DNA of 64,000 nucleotides, from positions 62,001 to 126,000 of the forward strand of contig RMBW01000006.1 in assembly GCA_004009845.1 (NCBI GenBank), written 5' to 3'. This DNA comes from Davidsoniella eucalypti. Lineage: Eukaryota > Ascomycota > Sordariomycetes > Microascales > Ceratocystidaceae. This document shows positions 1 through 11,110 of the stretch, in pieces (the stretch's first letter is position 1; each line of letters opens with the position of its first letter). The position numbers and the translations under genes were made by a program. The notes below the pieces were generated by a model. The model worked only from the letters and a program-made list of their open reading frames with translations, ran no database searches and was not told where the DNA came from.

Positions 1-1
1 C

Positions 2-529
2 AAGGTCCTTGGTCTAAAGGATCCAGAAAAGACGCCGTGGATCTTGGAAGCCGGAAAGAAGGAAGCGAAGTATGTATTTTCTGGTTATACTGTTTGGATA
101 TAAGAAACCGTATACGCACGAACTATCGCTGACCACTTTCAAAATAGAGCATCAAGTTACCACCCCCCTACCAAACCATACAGCTTTTTCACAATGCTGA
201 CCGATATATTGGTATTCGCCACCCGAACTTTGACGGTATCTGGCCGTCTATCCTTCTGGATGCCAGCCGTCGATGAAAGTCAGGTTGTATATCCTATCCC
301 ATCACACCCACAGCTACGACTACTATCAGTATGTACTCAACAGTTCAACAAATGGTCTCGTCGACTGATAACATATGAGCGCATGCACGATAACGAAGTG
401 CTAGAGGGAGCCGTAGAAGAATGGGAAACTCAACGAGCCAAGGCTCAAGCCGAGGAAGAGGCTAAAGGTGTCTCAGCTGACGAACTCAACCCCTTCCGGA
501 AGAGTTACTTTAAAGGTTTCCAGGAGTAA
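2..529 (+). CDS. TRM11: tRNA (guanine-N2)-methyltransferase TRM11, C-terminal part
   Basis: This is the 3' end of a gene that begins outside the window. Exon 2-69 is followed by an intron (70-147, GTATGT...TAG) and a last exon 148-529. The joined frame reads KVLGLKDPEKTPW, then PPTKPYSFFTMLTDILVFA, then GGRL-like SGRLSFWMP and KWSRRLITYERM near the end. These blocks match the C-terminal half of the Trm11 Rossmann-fold methyltransferase. In the family Trm11 works with Trm112 to make m2G10 in cytosolic tRNAs. The catalytic DPPY motif must lie upstream and is not visible. The acidic tail (residues about 85-110 of the last exon) is typical. The gene converges on GID4. The main uncertainty is the missing 5' part, not the family. 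Confidence 0.85.
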
Positions 530-1069
530 TCTTAATTGAGCTTATATCGGGTTATATCAAACACAAAAGGGCATGGAAAATAGGTTACTACAAAGCATCA
601 TATTTTAGAACAACTTGTCTGCCGGTCTTTCGTAGTGATGTCACATAAAATCAAGGCGTTGGCGGTATTTAAATATTGAACACCAAGAGCTATGATATTG
701 GGGTGGTATCCGTGTAATAATTACGCGTGCATGATGCTAGATCATACGCAATTGCATGTAGTTAGTTAAGCAAAGGAGATATAACGCCTATATACTAAAT
801 ATTCCCGCCCTGATATATTCGATATCAGTCATATTGGGTGGAGCATGGGAAACAAGACAAAAAATAGAAAAGAGCAAATTGAGGGTGTAATAGTAGGGAA
901 AAAAGCAAAGACTCGACAACTAATCAGAAAGTATAGTTGGGAGGTGTGTTGACACCACAAACAAGGAAACATGGCGACTTCGTAACTAAATGGGTATACA
1001 TATTCGTGAATTGACCTGATAGCCCTAGCCCATAGGCGTGATATAGATGGTGGAATCGAACCCAAAGAC
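530..1069. other. intergenic, convergent 3' ends
   Basis: This AT-rich stretch lies between the stop codons of TRM11 (+) and GID4 (-). I see no coding signal. A B-box-like string near 1050 has no tRNA fold around it. Confidence 0.6.
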
Positions 1070-2516
1070 TCATCTGAACTCAAGTGAAGAGTACCGGCCA
1101 AAGTCTTTGATGTGGGTGAGGGTCAGTTGTTGGAACCTGGTAGATAACGTTAGCAATGCTGATAACCAAATAGCTATGGCTGAAACATATGTAAGGAAGT
1201 AAGACTTACTTTTCACTACGCGCATGGAAGTAGATTCCGCTGATTTCACCCTTCAGCATGTTGAAGCAGATATAGTAAAATCCCTCAAAACTTGCACCTG
1301 TGATGCTACGAACAGTGTGATCGGGAACTAAGAAATGTTCTTTCCAACGCATGAAGAGATATTCCTTTGGGAGGTTGTCTATATGCGGCATATGTCCCTT
1401 GCGCATTGAACGGTGGTATTGGCGAAAGGCGTGGAACTTGCTCCAATGACTAGTATCGACAGACTCTGTAGCACCCCAAGACTCGTGGTCGGTTATGAAA
1501 TCATATTTGGGGCCGATTATTTCACCCTCGAAGAAGGTGGTGAGTTGTGGGTGGTCTGGTGTAAGACCTATAGACAAGGGGGGGTAAGCATTCTTGTTAG
1601 TTGACACATACAAACAAAAAAAAAAACTGTCTTGTCATCAAATGCATGGTGGGTGGCTTGTTTAGACGTACCTTGGATTTTAAGATAGCCACAAAGATAC
1701 GACTCGGCCATGTCGACGTATTTGATTTCAACATGTACGTCGTAGACTTGACGTTCGGCTTGCTGTGTACCCTGATATCGGCTTCCGGGCCGTAGAAATG
1801 GAGACGGTATGCTAGGTTGTGTCTATAAGTTAAGCCGGTCAATTTCAGTTCCCTTATTTGTGGTCTCTTGGTTTACGATTACGATCACTCCTTTTGAGCC
1901 ACTGATGTCATGTCAAGGTTGTCATTGTCTCAGAACTTACTCTTAGACCAGGAAAGTCAAAGCCCATGTCATATGCAGAAAACCCCGGCTCAAGATCCAT
2001 ATTTTCATGTGTCATTCCGTCTTTAATATCGAGGTCGTCTTCGTTTTGTTGCTGCTCCGCATCGTGGCTTATACCCTTGGGGAATTCGCCCAAGAGGCGC
2101 ACTGTACGCCCACTAGACAGAGCGCCGTTACTTGAACTGGAGGTCTCGATGTCCATCACATCGGAGCCAGGGGTAGAAGCTAGACTGGACGGCGAGACAG
2201 CAGCACTTCCTGGAGATATGGCGGTAGTAATAGCGTGTGGAAGCTGGACACGAGGTATCTGCGGTGCTAATGACGGCGGGCCAGTCCGCGATGGCGCGAA
2301 AGTAAGGGCAAAGGGAACTGCTGTTGAGGTGGGTGTCGTAGACTCTGTAGTAGTACCAACGTGGTTGCTGGAGAGGGCAGAGGTAATGCCGCTGGCGTTA
2401 CTGCTCCCGCTGGCACCACTGACATCGCCTGTGGCGGAGTTTAGGCTGTCGTCGGGGCAGCTCCAGGACCGCGGAGGCTCAGAAGAAGGCGTAGGCGGGG
2501 AATTGTTGGTTGGCAT
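1070..2516 (-). CDS. GID4: GID4/VID24-family substrate receptor of the GID (CTLH) ubiquitin ligase
   Basis: Four exons on the minus strand: 2516-1941, 1822-1672, 1567-1210 and 1136-1070. They join in frame to 383 codons. Residues 1-192 are Ser/Thr/Pro-rich and low complexity. The conserved Vid24 beta-barrel follows: RPGSRYQGTQQ, then SYLCGYLKIQGLTPDHPQL, TTFFEGEIIGPKYDF, HWSKFHAF, YLFMRWKEHFLVPDHT and SITGASFEGFYYICF. The end reads SEKFQQLTLTHIKDFG, like the family's SEWFQSLTLKH. In yeast and animals this protein recognises Pro/N-degrons and recruits substrates such as gluconeogenic enzymes to the GID E3 ligase. The last exon is only 67 nt. Its splice (donor GTAAGT at 1209, TTGCTAACG branch, acceptor CAG at 1137) is fixed by conservation. 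The long disordered N-terminus is lineage-specific. Confidence 0.9.
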
Positions 2517-4565
2517 GTTTACGGCAGGGGCGATAGCGCTGAGATGGGCAGTTGATTGCTTGTCAAGTACTTGTTGAGAGCACAGATGTCGTGTATATAT
2601 TATCTTATCTGTGTTGTTTGGCAGATGTTGGGCCTGTGTAGTGCTGGCGCTGTTATCGCAAGAAGCCTTATCGCGGGCTGTCGATATTGATATTCTGGGT
2701 GGCGCGATGCCTGTCGAGATTTCTAGCCGTTGGTGGGATAGCCAGCAAGTAGCAGATGCTGTTCTATTGGTGTCCGATATAAGCGTATATGACGGAAGAA
2801 GATAGCAATACCGAGCGTGCTATAGATGTGCTGGTAGGGTCCAAGGATCGAGACTATTTCGAGATATGTTTTATTGTTTGATAGGTCTCAAGATTAGCGT
2901 ACTAACAACGATGGTCGATCGGAATCAAGATATGTTATAGTAGTCAGCTGCGGTTGTCGTCATTAACGGTAGTGGAAGTCGTGCGAGGTTGGTGGGTTGT
3001 TTAGGAGTTGCATTCTTTGAGAAGAGGACGAAAAAAAAAATATTAAAAAAAAGACGGTGGTCAAAGTATTCAAAAGGAGAGATAGAATAGAAGTCCGAAT
3101 GCGGGAGAGACTGAAAATCATAGACCAGGATTTGGCGCCAAATCAGCAATGAGCCAGCACTAGGATTCCGGATTCCAGGAGACAAACCACTGTGGGATAC
3201 CGCTGTGGCTCCCGCAATAAGCACCGCTATGAATAAATTAGCGGTATAGATGGCGCCAATCAGTGTAGTGTTAACACATACAGCATATCTGTACATACAT
3301 AATACATATCAAGACACACATTCATAGCCTTCGTTTAAGCATTATTGCTCTCGATCGCATTAGTCTGCAGCAGCACAGATAACAAATGCCAGTGCGCAGT
3401 GTGCTCATTGCTCATTGCTTATTATTCAACTACCATGACGCTGCGCATTCTAGCGTTTTGGCGATCTGTTTGACTCACAGATGAGGCTGCCACGTTTAAA
3501 GCTATATTCAGTTTCTAGCGCTATATTCTAGCACCCAAAAACATTAGCGGTGCAAGCGAGGCGGTTCCAGGAAAAACAAATATGCGATAGAAAAAATATA
3601 GAACCAAGTCGGGCTCACTGAACCATGAATGTTTGAGTCGCTCAAAGCCTCCCAAAAGGGTCTCAGAAACACCCTCAAACAGTCATAGTTGTATAGTTGT
3701 ACGACTACATATTACATTAGTGCAGTATGTGCATGTATCTAACTATCAGTGTTCATCTCTTGAAATTCGTGCATAGAATAGAATTCAACATTTGTATAAT
3801 TGGTTTCACCAGCCACTATTATGTATTGTGTGCCCCTTATGCCTTTGGCTCGCATAATGACAGCCACCATCATTTTTCATGCTTGAGCGTCCATCGAATC
3901 AGCTATATGGAATTGAGTGTTCGCTATCGATATAGTTCGACCACTGATCAATCGATCGTTGCTCTCATATATACCAACGATCTACAATGTATATATATGT
4001 CTGGATTTACAGGTAAATCGGTATTATAAATTGACTTGGTCTATGAAGATACATATATGATGAGTCTTTGCTTGCTTTGTCTGCCCATATAAAAGTCTGA
4101 AATTTCAAAGTGGTAGTCACACAAGAGTCATAATATTAGTAATAAAGTATCTCTCTGTATACAATTATTACATGATACTACCTTTACTCAATCAGCGTCG
4201 ATAAGACAAAAACGGATTGCTCAAGCTCGATACTACTATACAGAATTAATGGACTGCGTGTCACATCCTTTCTGTTCGCATCCAACTCGCTAACAACCCG
4301 CAGCTTACCCTCGGCGCCCAACACACTCGTTGGGCTTTCCAAGAGGTTTCCAAGAGATTTCCAATGTGTATAGTATAGACTGTACTTATACTAGTAACTA
4401 CAATATCCGATGTACATACATTTAGATATCAGTTCATATTTTATGCTGTCTTCGTGTGCATATGTCCAAACATCACAGTGACAATGTTGTCGACGTCACT
4501 TTTGATTTACTAGTTATAGCTCACAAAAGTACATACCTAGCACCATAGGATAGAATGTACTTCAT
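2517..4565. other. intergenic, GID4 upstream region
   Basis: About 2 kb with no recognisable gene. Open frames such as 2925-3296 (-) and 3727-4029 (+) have no family resemblance, no exon signals and low-complexity composition. The GID4 promoter should lie in its first few hundred bases. Confidence 0.5.
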
Positions 4566-4640
4566 ACTTGACTTGACTTGACTATTATTTTACATCTACC
4601 TGAACCGTTAAGATTATACGATGTCGGATTGGTTGCCGGA
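4566..4640 (-). repeat. 3'-end module of a dispersed non-LTR family (copy B)
   Basis: Read on the minus strand, this about 75-bp block matches 59755-59830 (+) and 9108-9161 (-). Shared strings include TCCGGCAACCAATCCG and AGGTAGAYGT. It ends in a tandem TCAAG tail (plus-strand CTTGA units at about 4567-4582). A 7-bp string (catactt) at 4563-4569 recurs at 4674-4680 and could be a short target duplication of a roughly 100-bp insert. The sequence match is clear. Its identity as a retroelement 3' end is inferred from the TSD-flanked copy at 9108-9161. Confidence 0.55.
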
Positions 4641-4845
4641 CTAGACAACTCAATAGCTATATGTTCGGGGCTCCATACTTCTTTTTTGTGCCTCATGCTA
4701 GGGCTGCCAGCTGGCAAAGTGTCAACAGTCTTCTATCTAAATTGTATGATATAGCATAGTAGACTTACACTCTTACACATCTTGCCAATGCAATTTCTTT
4801 TCAAATTATTGTTTTTACACACATAATTTATTACTCCTTCATTGT

Positions 4846-5330
4846 GTCTGTTGAGGCTCTGAGGACAGTCTTGCCCCAGGAATAGTCCAAGATGGGATCC
4901 TTCTCGGCCTCTTTGTCTCTCCTACGGGCACGATTCCAATCCTAAAACTTGGATCAAACCTCTTGCTGATGGATGCCACCTAAAATACCAGTCGATTCAA
5001 GATGCCATTCCCGAAAATGTGTGGCGCATACAAATATGCATCGGATATTTCAGACTGCCATATGCTTCTTGAGGGATGAGACCTGCCAGCGCTCTAGTAT
5101 CGCCATGTCTTAGAAGCAGAACACATCGACTACCCAATCACCATTATAACCGATCGTGATCAAGGTCTCATCGTATAGACCGTACAACCGTCGTCAGTCA
5201 CAGTTCATAAACAACATTTACTACCACCCTAACATATAATATGGTTTTATGACCTCCAGTGAAAGCCTTTACCTCTAGATACAGTCAACGTTTTTGGCAC
5301 TGGGGGGACGATATTCCTCTTGGTTCTCGA
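4846..5330 (-). pseudogene. possible decayed or unresolved gene fragment
   Basis: Several coding-looking stretches occur on the minus strand in different frames with stops between them. The clearest is the end, DWNRARRRDKEAEKDPILDY followed by SWGKTVLRASTDTMKE and TAA, preceded by a TTTTAG acceptor-like string. Upstream are YDETLITIGYNGDWVVDVF and SDAYLYAPHIFGNGILNRL. I could not join them with good splice sites and do not recognise the family. It may be a multi-exon gene that I cannot resolve, or a relic. Confidence 0.25.
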
Positions 5331-5711
5331 ATTCATGCAACATCATGAGACTGGAAGCGTGAGAGTCTCAATAAACATAATAAATGAGGAATAAGTAAGA
5401 AATTGAAATTGAAATTGAATAAAAATTACATGTGTGTTAGCTACTATATATGCAATACAGACCACAATTCATAGAAACATGGTAGCAACGTTTCTATTAC
5501 AAATTATATATCATCATGTAGTGGCCCAAATTCTTTCGAAAAATATCGGTATCTTGTCGATATCCGTTTTTTTACATCCAGAGATACATCATATGACTCC
5601 CTAACGCCTTTCGTAATGATAACCCTAAGCTAATTGACATGTACGCCAGATTCAAACAAGAGTGACAGCTTAACTTTGACAGTTGATAGCTGACGATGCC
5701 GGTATCTTGCT

Positions 5712-6581
5712 TTAGATGGGCTTGATTTTGAAATGAAGAGCCGTCAGACTAAAGACTAGAGCCTTGAGATCTTGGACTAGATAATAGAACACACGTAGTC
5801 CTTCTGGGTCATCAGACGCGTTGACATCGATTAAAGCACCAATCTTAGCCGTCTCAAACGAGATATGGTCGTTTCCCATCCGAATTTCGAGTTCTTGACG
5901 TCCATCTTTGTTCTTTAGTGGCCATTTCTCATCGTCTTCCCTGAAAGAGTGAATAAGAAGTTAGTAGGATTGTAAAGGGAGGTGGAGAAGTTGTTCTGTC
6001 ACATACTTCATGATCTCACTACTTTTGACAATTTGCTTGATTTCATCAACGATGAGAGAGCTTAAGTACACTATAGATCCAGTTAGCTTGCTATAAAGGT
6101 CTCTCTTCATAATCTGAATAAGAAGTATAATGATGGTATGCATTGTAGGCGCAAATTGTATGCGAGTAAGAATATGGCACGTACTCTCTTTGCGAATCAA
6201 GCTGTCATTGCGGTAGTTGGAGTTATTTGCGTAACGTGCAACAGCACTCCGGCCGTCTCCCACGACTCGAATATCAAACTCTATCCAGGATGTTAGTATA
6301 TGTTCGGTTTATTATATGTATATAACGTATCATGTGTTGAGGGTATCTCTTGACGAGCGCATACCAAGAAATTCGTGTCCAAATCGTCCTGAATGACCGG
6401 AGCTATGTATAAGTGTTAGTTTCCTGTGTGCCATTGTACGTGTATAGACTTGACTGTCTTGGTGCGTCAAGGAATTGATATGCAATACGCTTTCACGCGA
6501 AAGATTGCGATTGGATGTCACTGACTAGTATCGAATATAGAACGGCTCGGCCGTGTTCGCGGATTGCGCGTTGGCTGCCAT
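5712..6581 (-). CDS. MAGO: Mago nashi homologue, exon junction complex core
   Basis: Five exons: 6581-6526, 6402-6365, 6280-6185, 6070-6007 and 5940-5712. They join to 160 residues, close to the usual 146-160. The protein starts MAANAQSANTAEPFYIRYYS, continues GHSGRFGHEFLEFDIRV, then RYANNSNYRNDSLIRKE, EIKQIVKSSEIMKEDDEKWP and DHISFETAKIGALIDVN, and ends DLKALVFSLTALHFKIKPI. Nearly every position is conserved with animal and fission yeast Mago. In the family it dimerises with Y14/RBM8A and locks eIF4A3 on spliced mRNA in the nucleus. The first donor is GTCAGT, unlike the GTAAGT/GTATGT types elsewhere. Mago is missing from budding yeasts, so it helps place the organism. It is transcribed divergently from the H3K9 methyltransferase. 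Confidence 0.95.
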
Positions 6582-7470
6582 TGCCGGAATGGGCTTTTAT
6601 TGTGTGGGTAACAAGTAGTTCGTTATATTGAGAGTTCGAAGAGTCGACGATGATGCGCGATAAGTTGTGCTGCTAATGTTGATGATTGAATAGTGGTAGC
6701 TTTTGCGACATGAGATGTTGGGTAGGCTCGTGAAATAGTGTACTTCATCACCAAAAGTCTAACTTTTGGAGCTACGACTTCAGCTGCAGTTCCCCTAGTA
6801 AGCAATAAGCGCTTTTGTCGCAGAGAGTTTAGTGGGGTGAGAAGCAATTTAACCGAGTATATTCCGTATTCCAAGTTGCCTTGCTTACACTAAATCACCA
6901 GTTATATCAAAGCGATGATTGTCTTATCATCTTTTTCATCAGGACAATCTACGAGCAGTATCAAAGTATGATTCGATAGTTATATCCAATGTAGTTTGTA
7001 TCACTTATGATAATCTCGCTGTGTTGAAATTTATATTACGAATCTGAAATACTAGGATAGTAAGCTTTAGGGTCATCAACATTTTCATCGCAACATTGTA
7101 ACAATGACTTAGGTTTACATGATTGTTTATAAAAATCATTATTTAGCGACAATGATACACTTTTAATCATTATTTCCATCTTAGCAGAAAAATAGCCGAC
7201 TTCTTCGTTGTTGATATTGACATAATCACGTGACTTTGCGCGTCAAGTAGAGGCCCCAAAATTTACTTCCTACGAAGTGGTACAACACGCCTCCATGGAT
7301 ATATCACTTGTCGATAACTCAACTACGTCATCATCATTGAAAATAATCGGTAAACTAAACTTTAACTCTCATTCTTTAAATTATCTAATAGTGGTTAGCC
7401 CGAAATAGCCCGTAAACACATCCAAAATTTGTAAAGTACTATATCAAGCTGCATCAGCAAACTAAACATC
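6582..7470. promoter_or_regulatory. divergent promoter region, mago / H3K9 methyltransferase
   Basis: An 889-bp interval between two divergent start codons. It is AT-rich with no convincing ORF; the 83-aa frame at 6623-6874 has no family resemblance. One palindromic E-box lies at 7226-7233. Confidence 0.5.
7226..7233. promoter_or_regulatory. TCACGTGA E-box palindrome
   Basis: Perfect 8-bp palindrome of the bHLH/Cbf1 type, 238 bp upstream of the methyltransferase start in a divergent promoter. The same 8-mer lies in the SEC26/IZH promoter (15041-15048) and in both inverted repeats of the MULE. Binding is inferred. Confidence 0.4.
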
Positions 7471-8648
7471 ATGGAAGCGCAAATACGAGAACACTTTTTT
7501 CATCACGGTGATAGGGTAAGCCATATATCATCTTCGTCTTCGTTTTTCTGTCGACAAGTTACTGACTTTGTTGAACTTTGCGTTATTCATTCATACAGAA
7601 GGCTCGAGATGATCTTCAAAACTGCCACTGGTGTCAAATCCGTGCTTTTGTTTCTCACAGAATGGCCCCAATAACCATTGTGAACACACGAGATAACGCC
7701 GTTCTACCGCCTGATTTCCGGTTCATACGAGCTGTGAAATACGGCGACGGCGTATCTCCTGTAGAAGATAGTTTTCGTAGTGGTTGTAGCTGTACCGGTA
7801 CTCACATGTGTCAACATGAGAGCTGCAATTGTCTAGGTGAAGTGGCAGGCTACAGCAGCGAAGAAGATGAAGATGGCAAAGGAAGTCCTTCACGGCGTAC
7901 ACTATTATCTTACTACACAGATGGTCCACGTGCTGGACGTCTACGGCAAGAGGTTTTGGATAGTCTAGACCCTATATATGAGTGCCACTCAGCATGTGCT
8001 TGCAGTAGCCAATGTATAAACCGCGTAGTGGAGCGTGGCCGTACAGTTCCGCTCCAGATATTCCGGACTCAAAACGGACGAGGATGGGGTAAGCAATATC
8101 TCTCTCCTACAGCCTGACAGGGCGTTATTTTACATTCAAGCATTTCCTAGTACTAACCAAACATGTCATGTATAGGTGTCCGCTCAACCGTAGAAATATT
8201 TGCAGGACAGTTCATCGACAAGTATATTGGTGAGATCATCACGCACGAAGAAGCCAACCGACGCCGCCAACTCGCCGAACAACACAAGCGCAAAGATATA
8301 TATCTATTTGAGCTTGATAAATTCTTCGATCCAGACTCCATCGACGAAAGACTTGCCCAGCCTCCGCTTCTAGTCGATGGAGAGTTCATGTCCGGACCGT
8401 CTCGCTTCGTGAACCACTCTTGCAACCCAAATATGAAGATTTTTGTGCGCGTCGGCGATCATGCCGATAGACATATCCAAGATCTGGCGCTTTTTGCTAT
8501 CAAGGACATTCCTGCTGGCACTGAACTGACCTTTGACTACCTGAACGGCAAGGTCGACAGTGAAGACGATATCAAAAACAAGAACGAAGTCCAAGATATG
8601 ACACGCTGCCTATGTGGTTCATCAAATTGCCGAGGCTATCTGTGGTAG
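7471..8648 (+). CDS. KMT1: histone H3 lysine-9 methyltransferase, Clr4/DIM-5 type SET protein
   Basis: Three exons, 7471-7515, 7599-8088 and 8176-8648, join to 335 residues. A nine-cysteine pre-SET zinc cluster starts at CSCTGTHMCQHESCNC and finishes ECHSACACSSQC. The SET domain shows GVRSTVEIFAGQFI, YIGEIITHEEA, the catalytic RFVNHSCNPN and ELTFDYLNG. A post-SET CLCGSSNC cluster closes the active site. There is no chromodomain, as in Neurospora DIM-5 and unlike fission yeast Clr4. The family tri-methylates H3K9 to nucleate heterochromatin, which silences transposons such as those in this window. The first exon encodes only 15 residues. The start is the only in-frame ATG before the intron. 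Which of the KMT1 orthologues it matches best cannot be settled here. Confidence 0.9.
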
Positions 8649-9092
8649 GATATACAGTTTTCGGTATATCAGTTAATATAGCTATCTACATAATACATAT
8701 AGCTTTATTCGTCTCGTGTGTTGGTTGTGCCTTTTTGTTAATGTTAATACCACAAGAATGAGCCAAAATGATGTAACCCTAGAGAGTTGTATTGAACAAA
8801 CCAAGAACCCCGCCTTATATAAAAAATATTGAATAAACATCCTAGTTATTGGGCCATTTTGCTCCATATTTCATGCTGATCTTACTTCTCGCCATTTTTT
8901 TTTGTTCTCCAAAACAAAAGTCTAGAGCTTTATTTTTATTTTTATTTTTCTGGTTTGTGCTAACTAGGCCTTTTTATGTTACTTTTTCTTGGGCTGATGA
9001 GCTGATTTATTTGCTTAGCCAGGGTCTTTCGTTATCGCATGTGCTATTTTATATCGTTTTTGGTCGTCTATATTTTCTCGTTCTCTCTTCTT
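8649..9092. other. intergenic, no gene seen
   Basis: AT-rich, with T-runs around 8898-8950. The 88-aa frame at 8849-9115 is low-complexity hydrophobic and has no family resemblance. Confidence 0.5.
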
Positions 9093-9176
9093 CCATTCTT
9101 TCTTCCTTGATTTGATTTGATTATATTTAACGTCTACCTAAATCACTAAGATCATACGACGCCATTCTTTCTTCCT
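9093..9176 (-). mobile_element. 54-bp truncated retro-insertion with 15-bp target-site duplication
   Basis: The insert is 9108-9161. It is flanked by perfect 15-bp direct repeats CCATTCTTTCTTCCT at 9093-9107 and 9162-9176. Read on the minus strand it is the last about 38 bp of the dispersed module also found at 59776-59815, followed by a tandem TCAAA tail. Truncated 5' end, simple-repeat tail and a 15-bp duplication are the hallmarks of a 5'-truncated LINE or SINE insertion by target-primed reverse transcription. It lies 285 bp upstream of the UBTD gene start. Confidence 0.8.
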
Positions 9177-9445
9177 GCCTCTATCTATCTACCTAAAAAC
9201 TGTTCTTTCATAAATGACCAGGACTTGTGATTACCCCCTAAACCATATTCTTTCCGAGTCGCAAAACTGTACATAGACACAGGCCGTTATCTTGACATAT
9301 CACGGGCCACAGGCTATACAATCATTGCCTTTTACATACTATCTTGTGTGCAATCATGTGCCAACACCCCACATTACTTATGGATATTATCGTAGTTTGA
9401 ACTCCGAAAATCTGAAATTCCTGTCGCTATAGGTTGTTATCCAAC

Positions 9446-10533
9446 ATGGTGAGCTACATATATATTCTTTAGCTAGACCACTGCTAAACAATCGTGTGCA
9501 GGGTTGTTGTCACTCAATCGTGGGTCCGTACTCTAGCGACGCTATCTCATCCTCTTCACACATCGCCACCAATGGCGCACCAACCGCACGCTCAGCAACG
9601 CCTACATCAGCCAGCACAGTTTCAGCAGCCACTGCCACAGCTTCGAGTAGTGCTCTTCCACCTACCGTGCGTCCTCAACCTCGTCGCACACCAAGCCAAA
9701 ATGCTAGGCGCCAGCGTCGACGCGAGCTCGAGTTAGAAGCCGCAGCTTCTTTACTTAACCAGGCGTCTGCGCCCCCAGATGTCCACTACAACAGACCACT
9801 TAAACGATCACCTTGGAATAGTACCTCTGCCCGACGATGGACACCCTCTAAACTAGATCGGTATCGCCAAGAGTTTTTCGATACTAGAGTCACGGGCCAG
9901 GCTGAGGCATGGGCTACTCTTCGGCTGGCGCTGGAGCAGCTTTGGGTAGCTGACCGGCAACACGTAACTAGCGAAGCTCGTATTGAGGCAGAGAGTACAG
10001 CTCAGGGAATATTGGATGCTGCTGGAATAACTGTTCCCACTGGGAATCTGTTGCATGGCGCCTACGATGAGCGTGGAAATCTTTACCAACTGAGCGAGCC
10101 TGTGATCTGCGATCCACTGAACATTCTGGTCGACGGCAACGAATCATCATCTGAACCTTCTGCTACAACTGATTCCGAAACTGAGATGGACGTTGATGGA
10201 GAGTTGCCTCTATATAAAGCTTCCCAAAAGAAAAAAGAAGAAGACCTGCATAGTTTGGAAGGTGAAGCCTCTAGGGTAGCTTCTCATATAAAAGTGGTAG
10301 TCCGCTTGAGTGTAAATTCTCGTGACATCATACTGGATGTCGGCCCTAGCGATAGTGTGCGGCTTTTACGGAAGGCTGTGTTGACTACAGCGGAATTCCC
10401 ACCCGACCGCACAGTTCGTCTGTTTTATATGGGACGGTCCTTGAAGGAAACCAAGACTCTCAGCGAACAGAACTGGCGCGAAGGCCATGTTTTGAACGGT
10501 CTAGTCGTCCCAAAACGGAGTGCAAACACTTGA
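9446..10533 (+). CDS. UBTD-family ubiquitin-like domain protein, N-myristoylation motif
   Basis: Exon 1 is just the start codon (9446-9448). The intron 9449-9501 (GTGAGC, GCTAAACA branch, CAG) separates it from exon 2, 9502-10533. The join gives 344 residues starting MGCCHSIVG, an N-myristoylation plus palmitoylation signal like the MGxC start of animal UBTD1/2. Residues about 20-90 are Ser/Ala/Pro-rich. Next is the DC-UbP/UBTD N-terminal domain (RPLKRSPWNSTSARRWTPSK, then FFDTRVTGQAEAWATLRLA, and a Leu-rich helical part to about 205). The ubiquitin-like fold is at about 265-340 (IKVVVRLSVNSRDIILDV ... LFYMGRSLKETKTL). Family members bind E2 enzymes (UBE2D) and act at membranes. Without the intron the N-terminus would be misread, so the splice decides the start. 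Confidence 0.85.
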
Positions 10534-11110
10534 AAAAGGGTTGGTCATGATTTCATTGTCTTTTACCTTGGATACCTAATCTTACCTGAGCATGCATAGC
10601 TCAAGATACATCTGCCACCATTCTCCCCTCATATCGATACCCCCCTCTCTGCTTTTGTTCAGTGTTTTTTTTTTTTGCACTATCACTACATGTTCAATAC
10701 TATGTGCCTGTTCAGCTGCACAAGATCTATTTATTGATTCACATTCAACTAACATCTACAATCTTAATAAATCTCGACCAAATTTCAGATGATCTTCAAT
10801 ATTTATAATCATCATGGCATGTAATTCATCATTTGACTTCGTGACATGTGCTCTTGTGATGTTTATCGTGCTTCACGGTTGGTAGAGATCATGGAGGGAA
10901 GACAGATAGGTAGATAGGTACAAAGTAATGAAATTCATAAAAGCGAAACAAAAACGATAGAAATAACAGCTCATGTAAAGATAACCTTGAAAATGCGTGT
11001 GTCGACAGCGTATTCTTAATCTCAAAACAGTCCCGTACTTTGGTGGTATACGCAGTCTCTTATCCAACACTATTTAACAACGCCCGAGTATCGTCATGAC
11101 ATGTATAACT
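10534..11110. other. intergenic between convergent UBTD and SEC26
   Basis: 3' flanks of two convergent genes. AT-rich, with a T-run at about 10663. No coding signal. Confidence 0.55.

Noticed and set aside
1030..1100. B-box-like GGTTCGATTCC on the minus strand
   Set aside because: No A box or cloverleaf around it; the string overlaps the last exon of GID4 and its 3' flank.
2925..3296. 123-codon minus-strand frame with hydrophobic start
   Set aside because: Low complexity, no splice support and no family resemblance.
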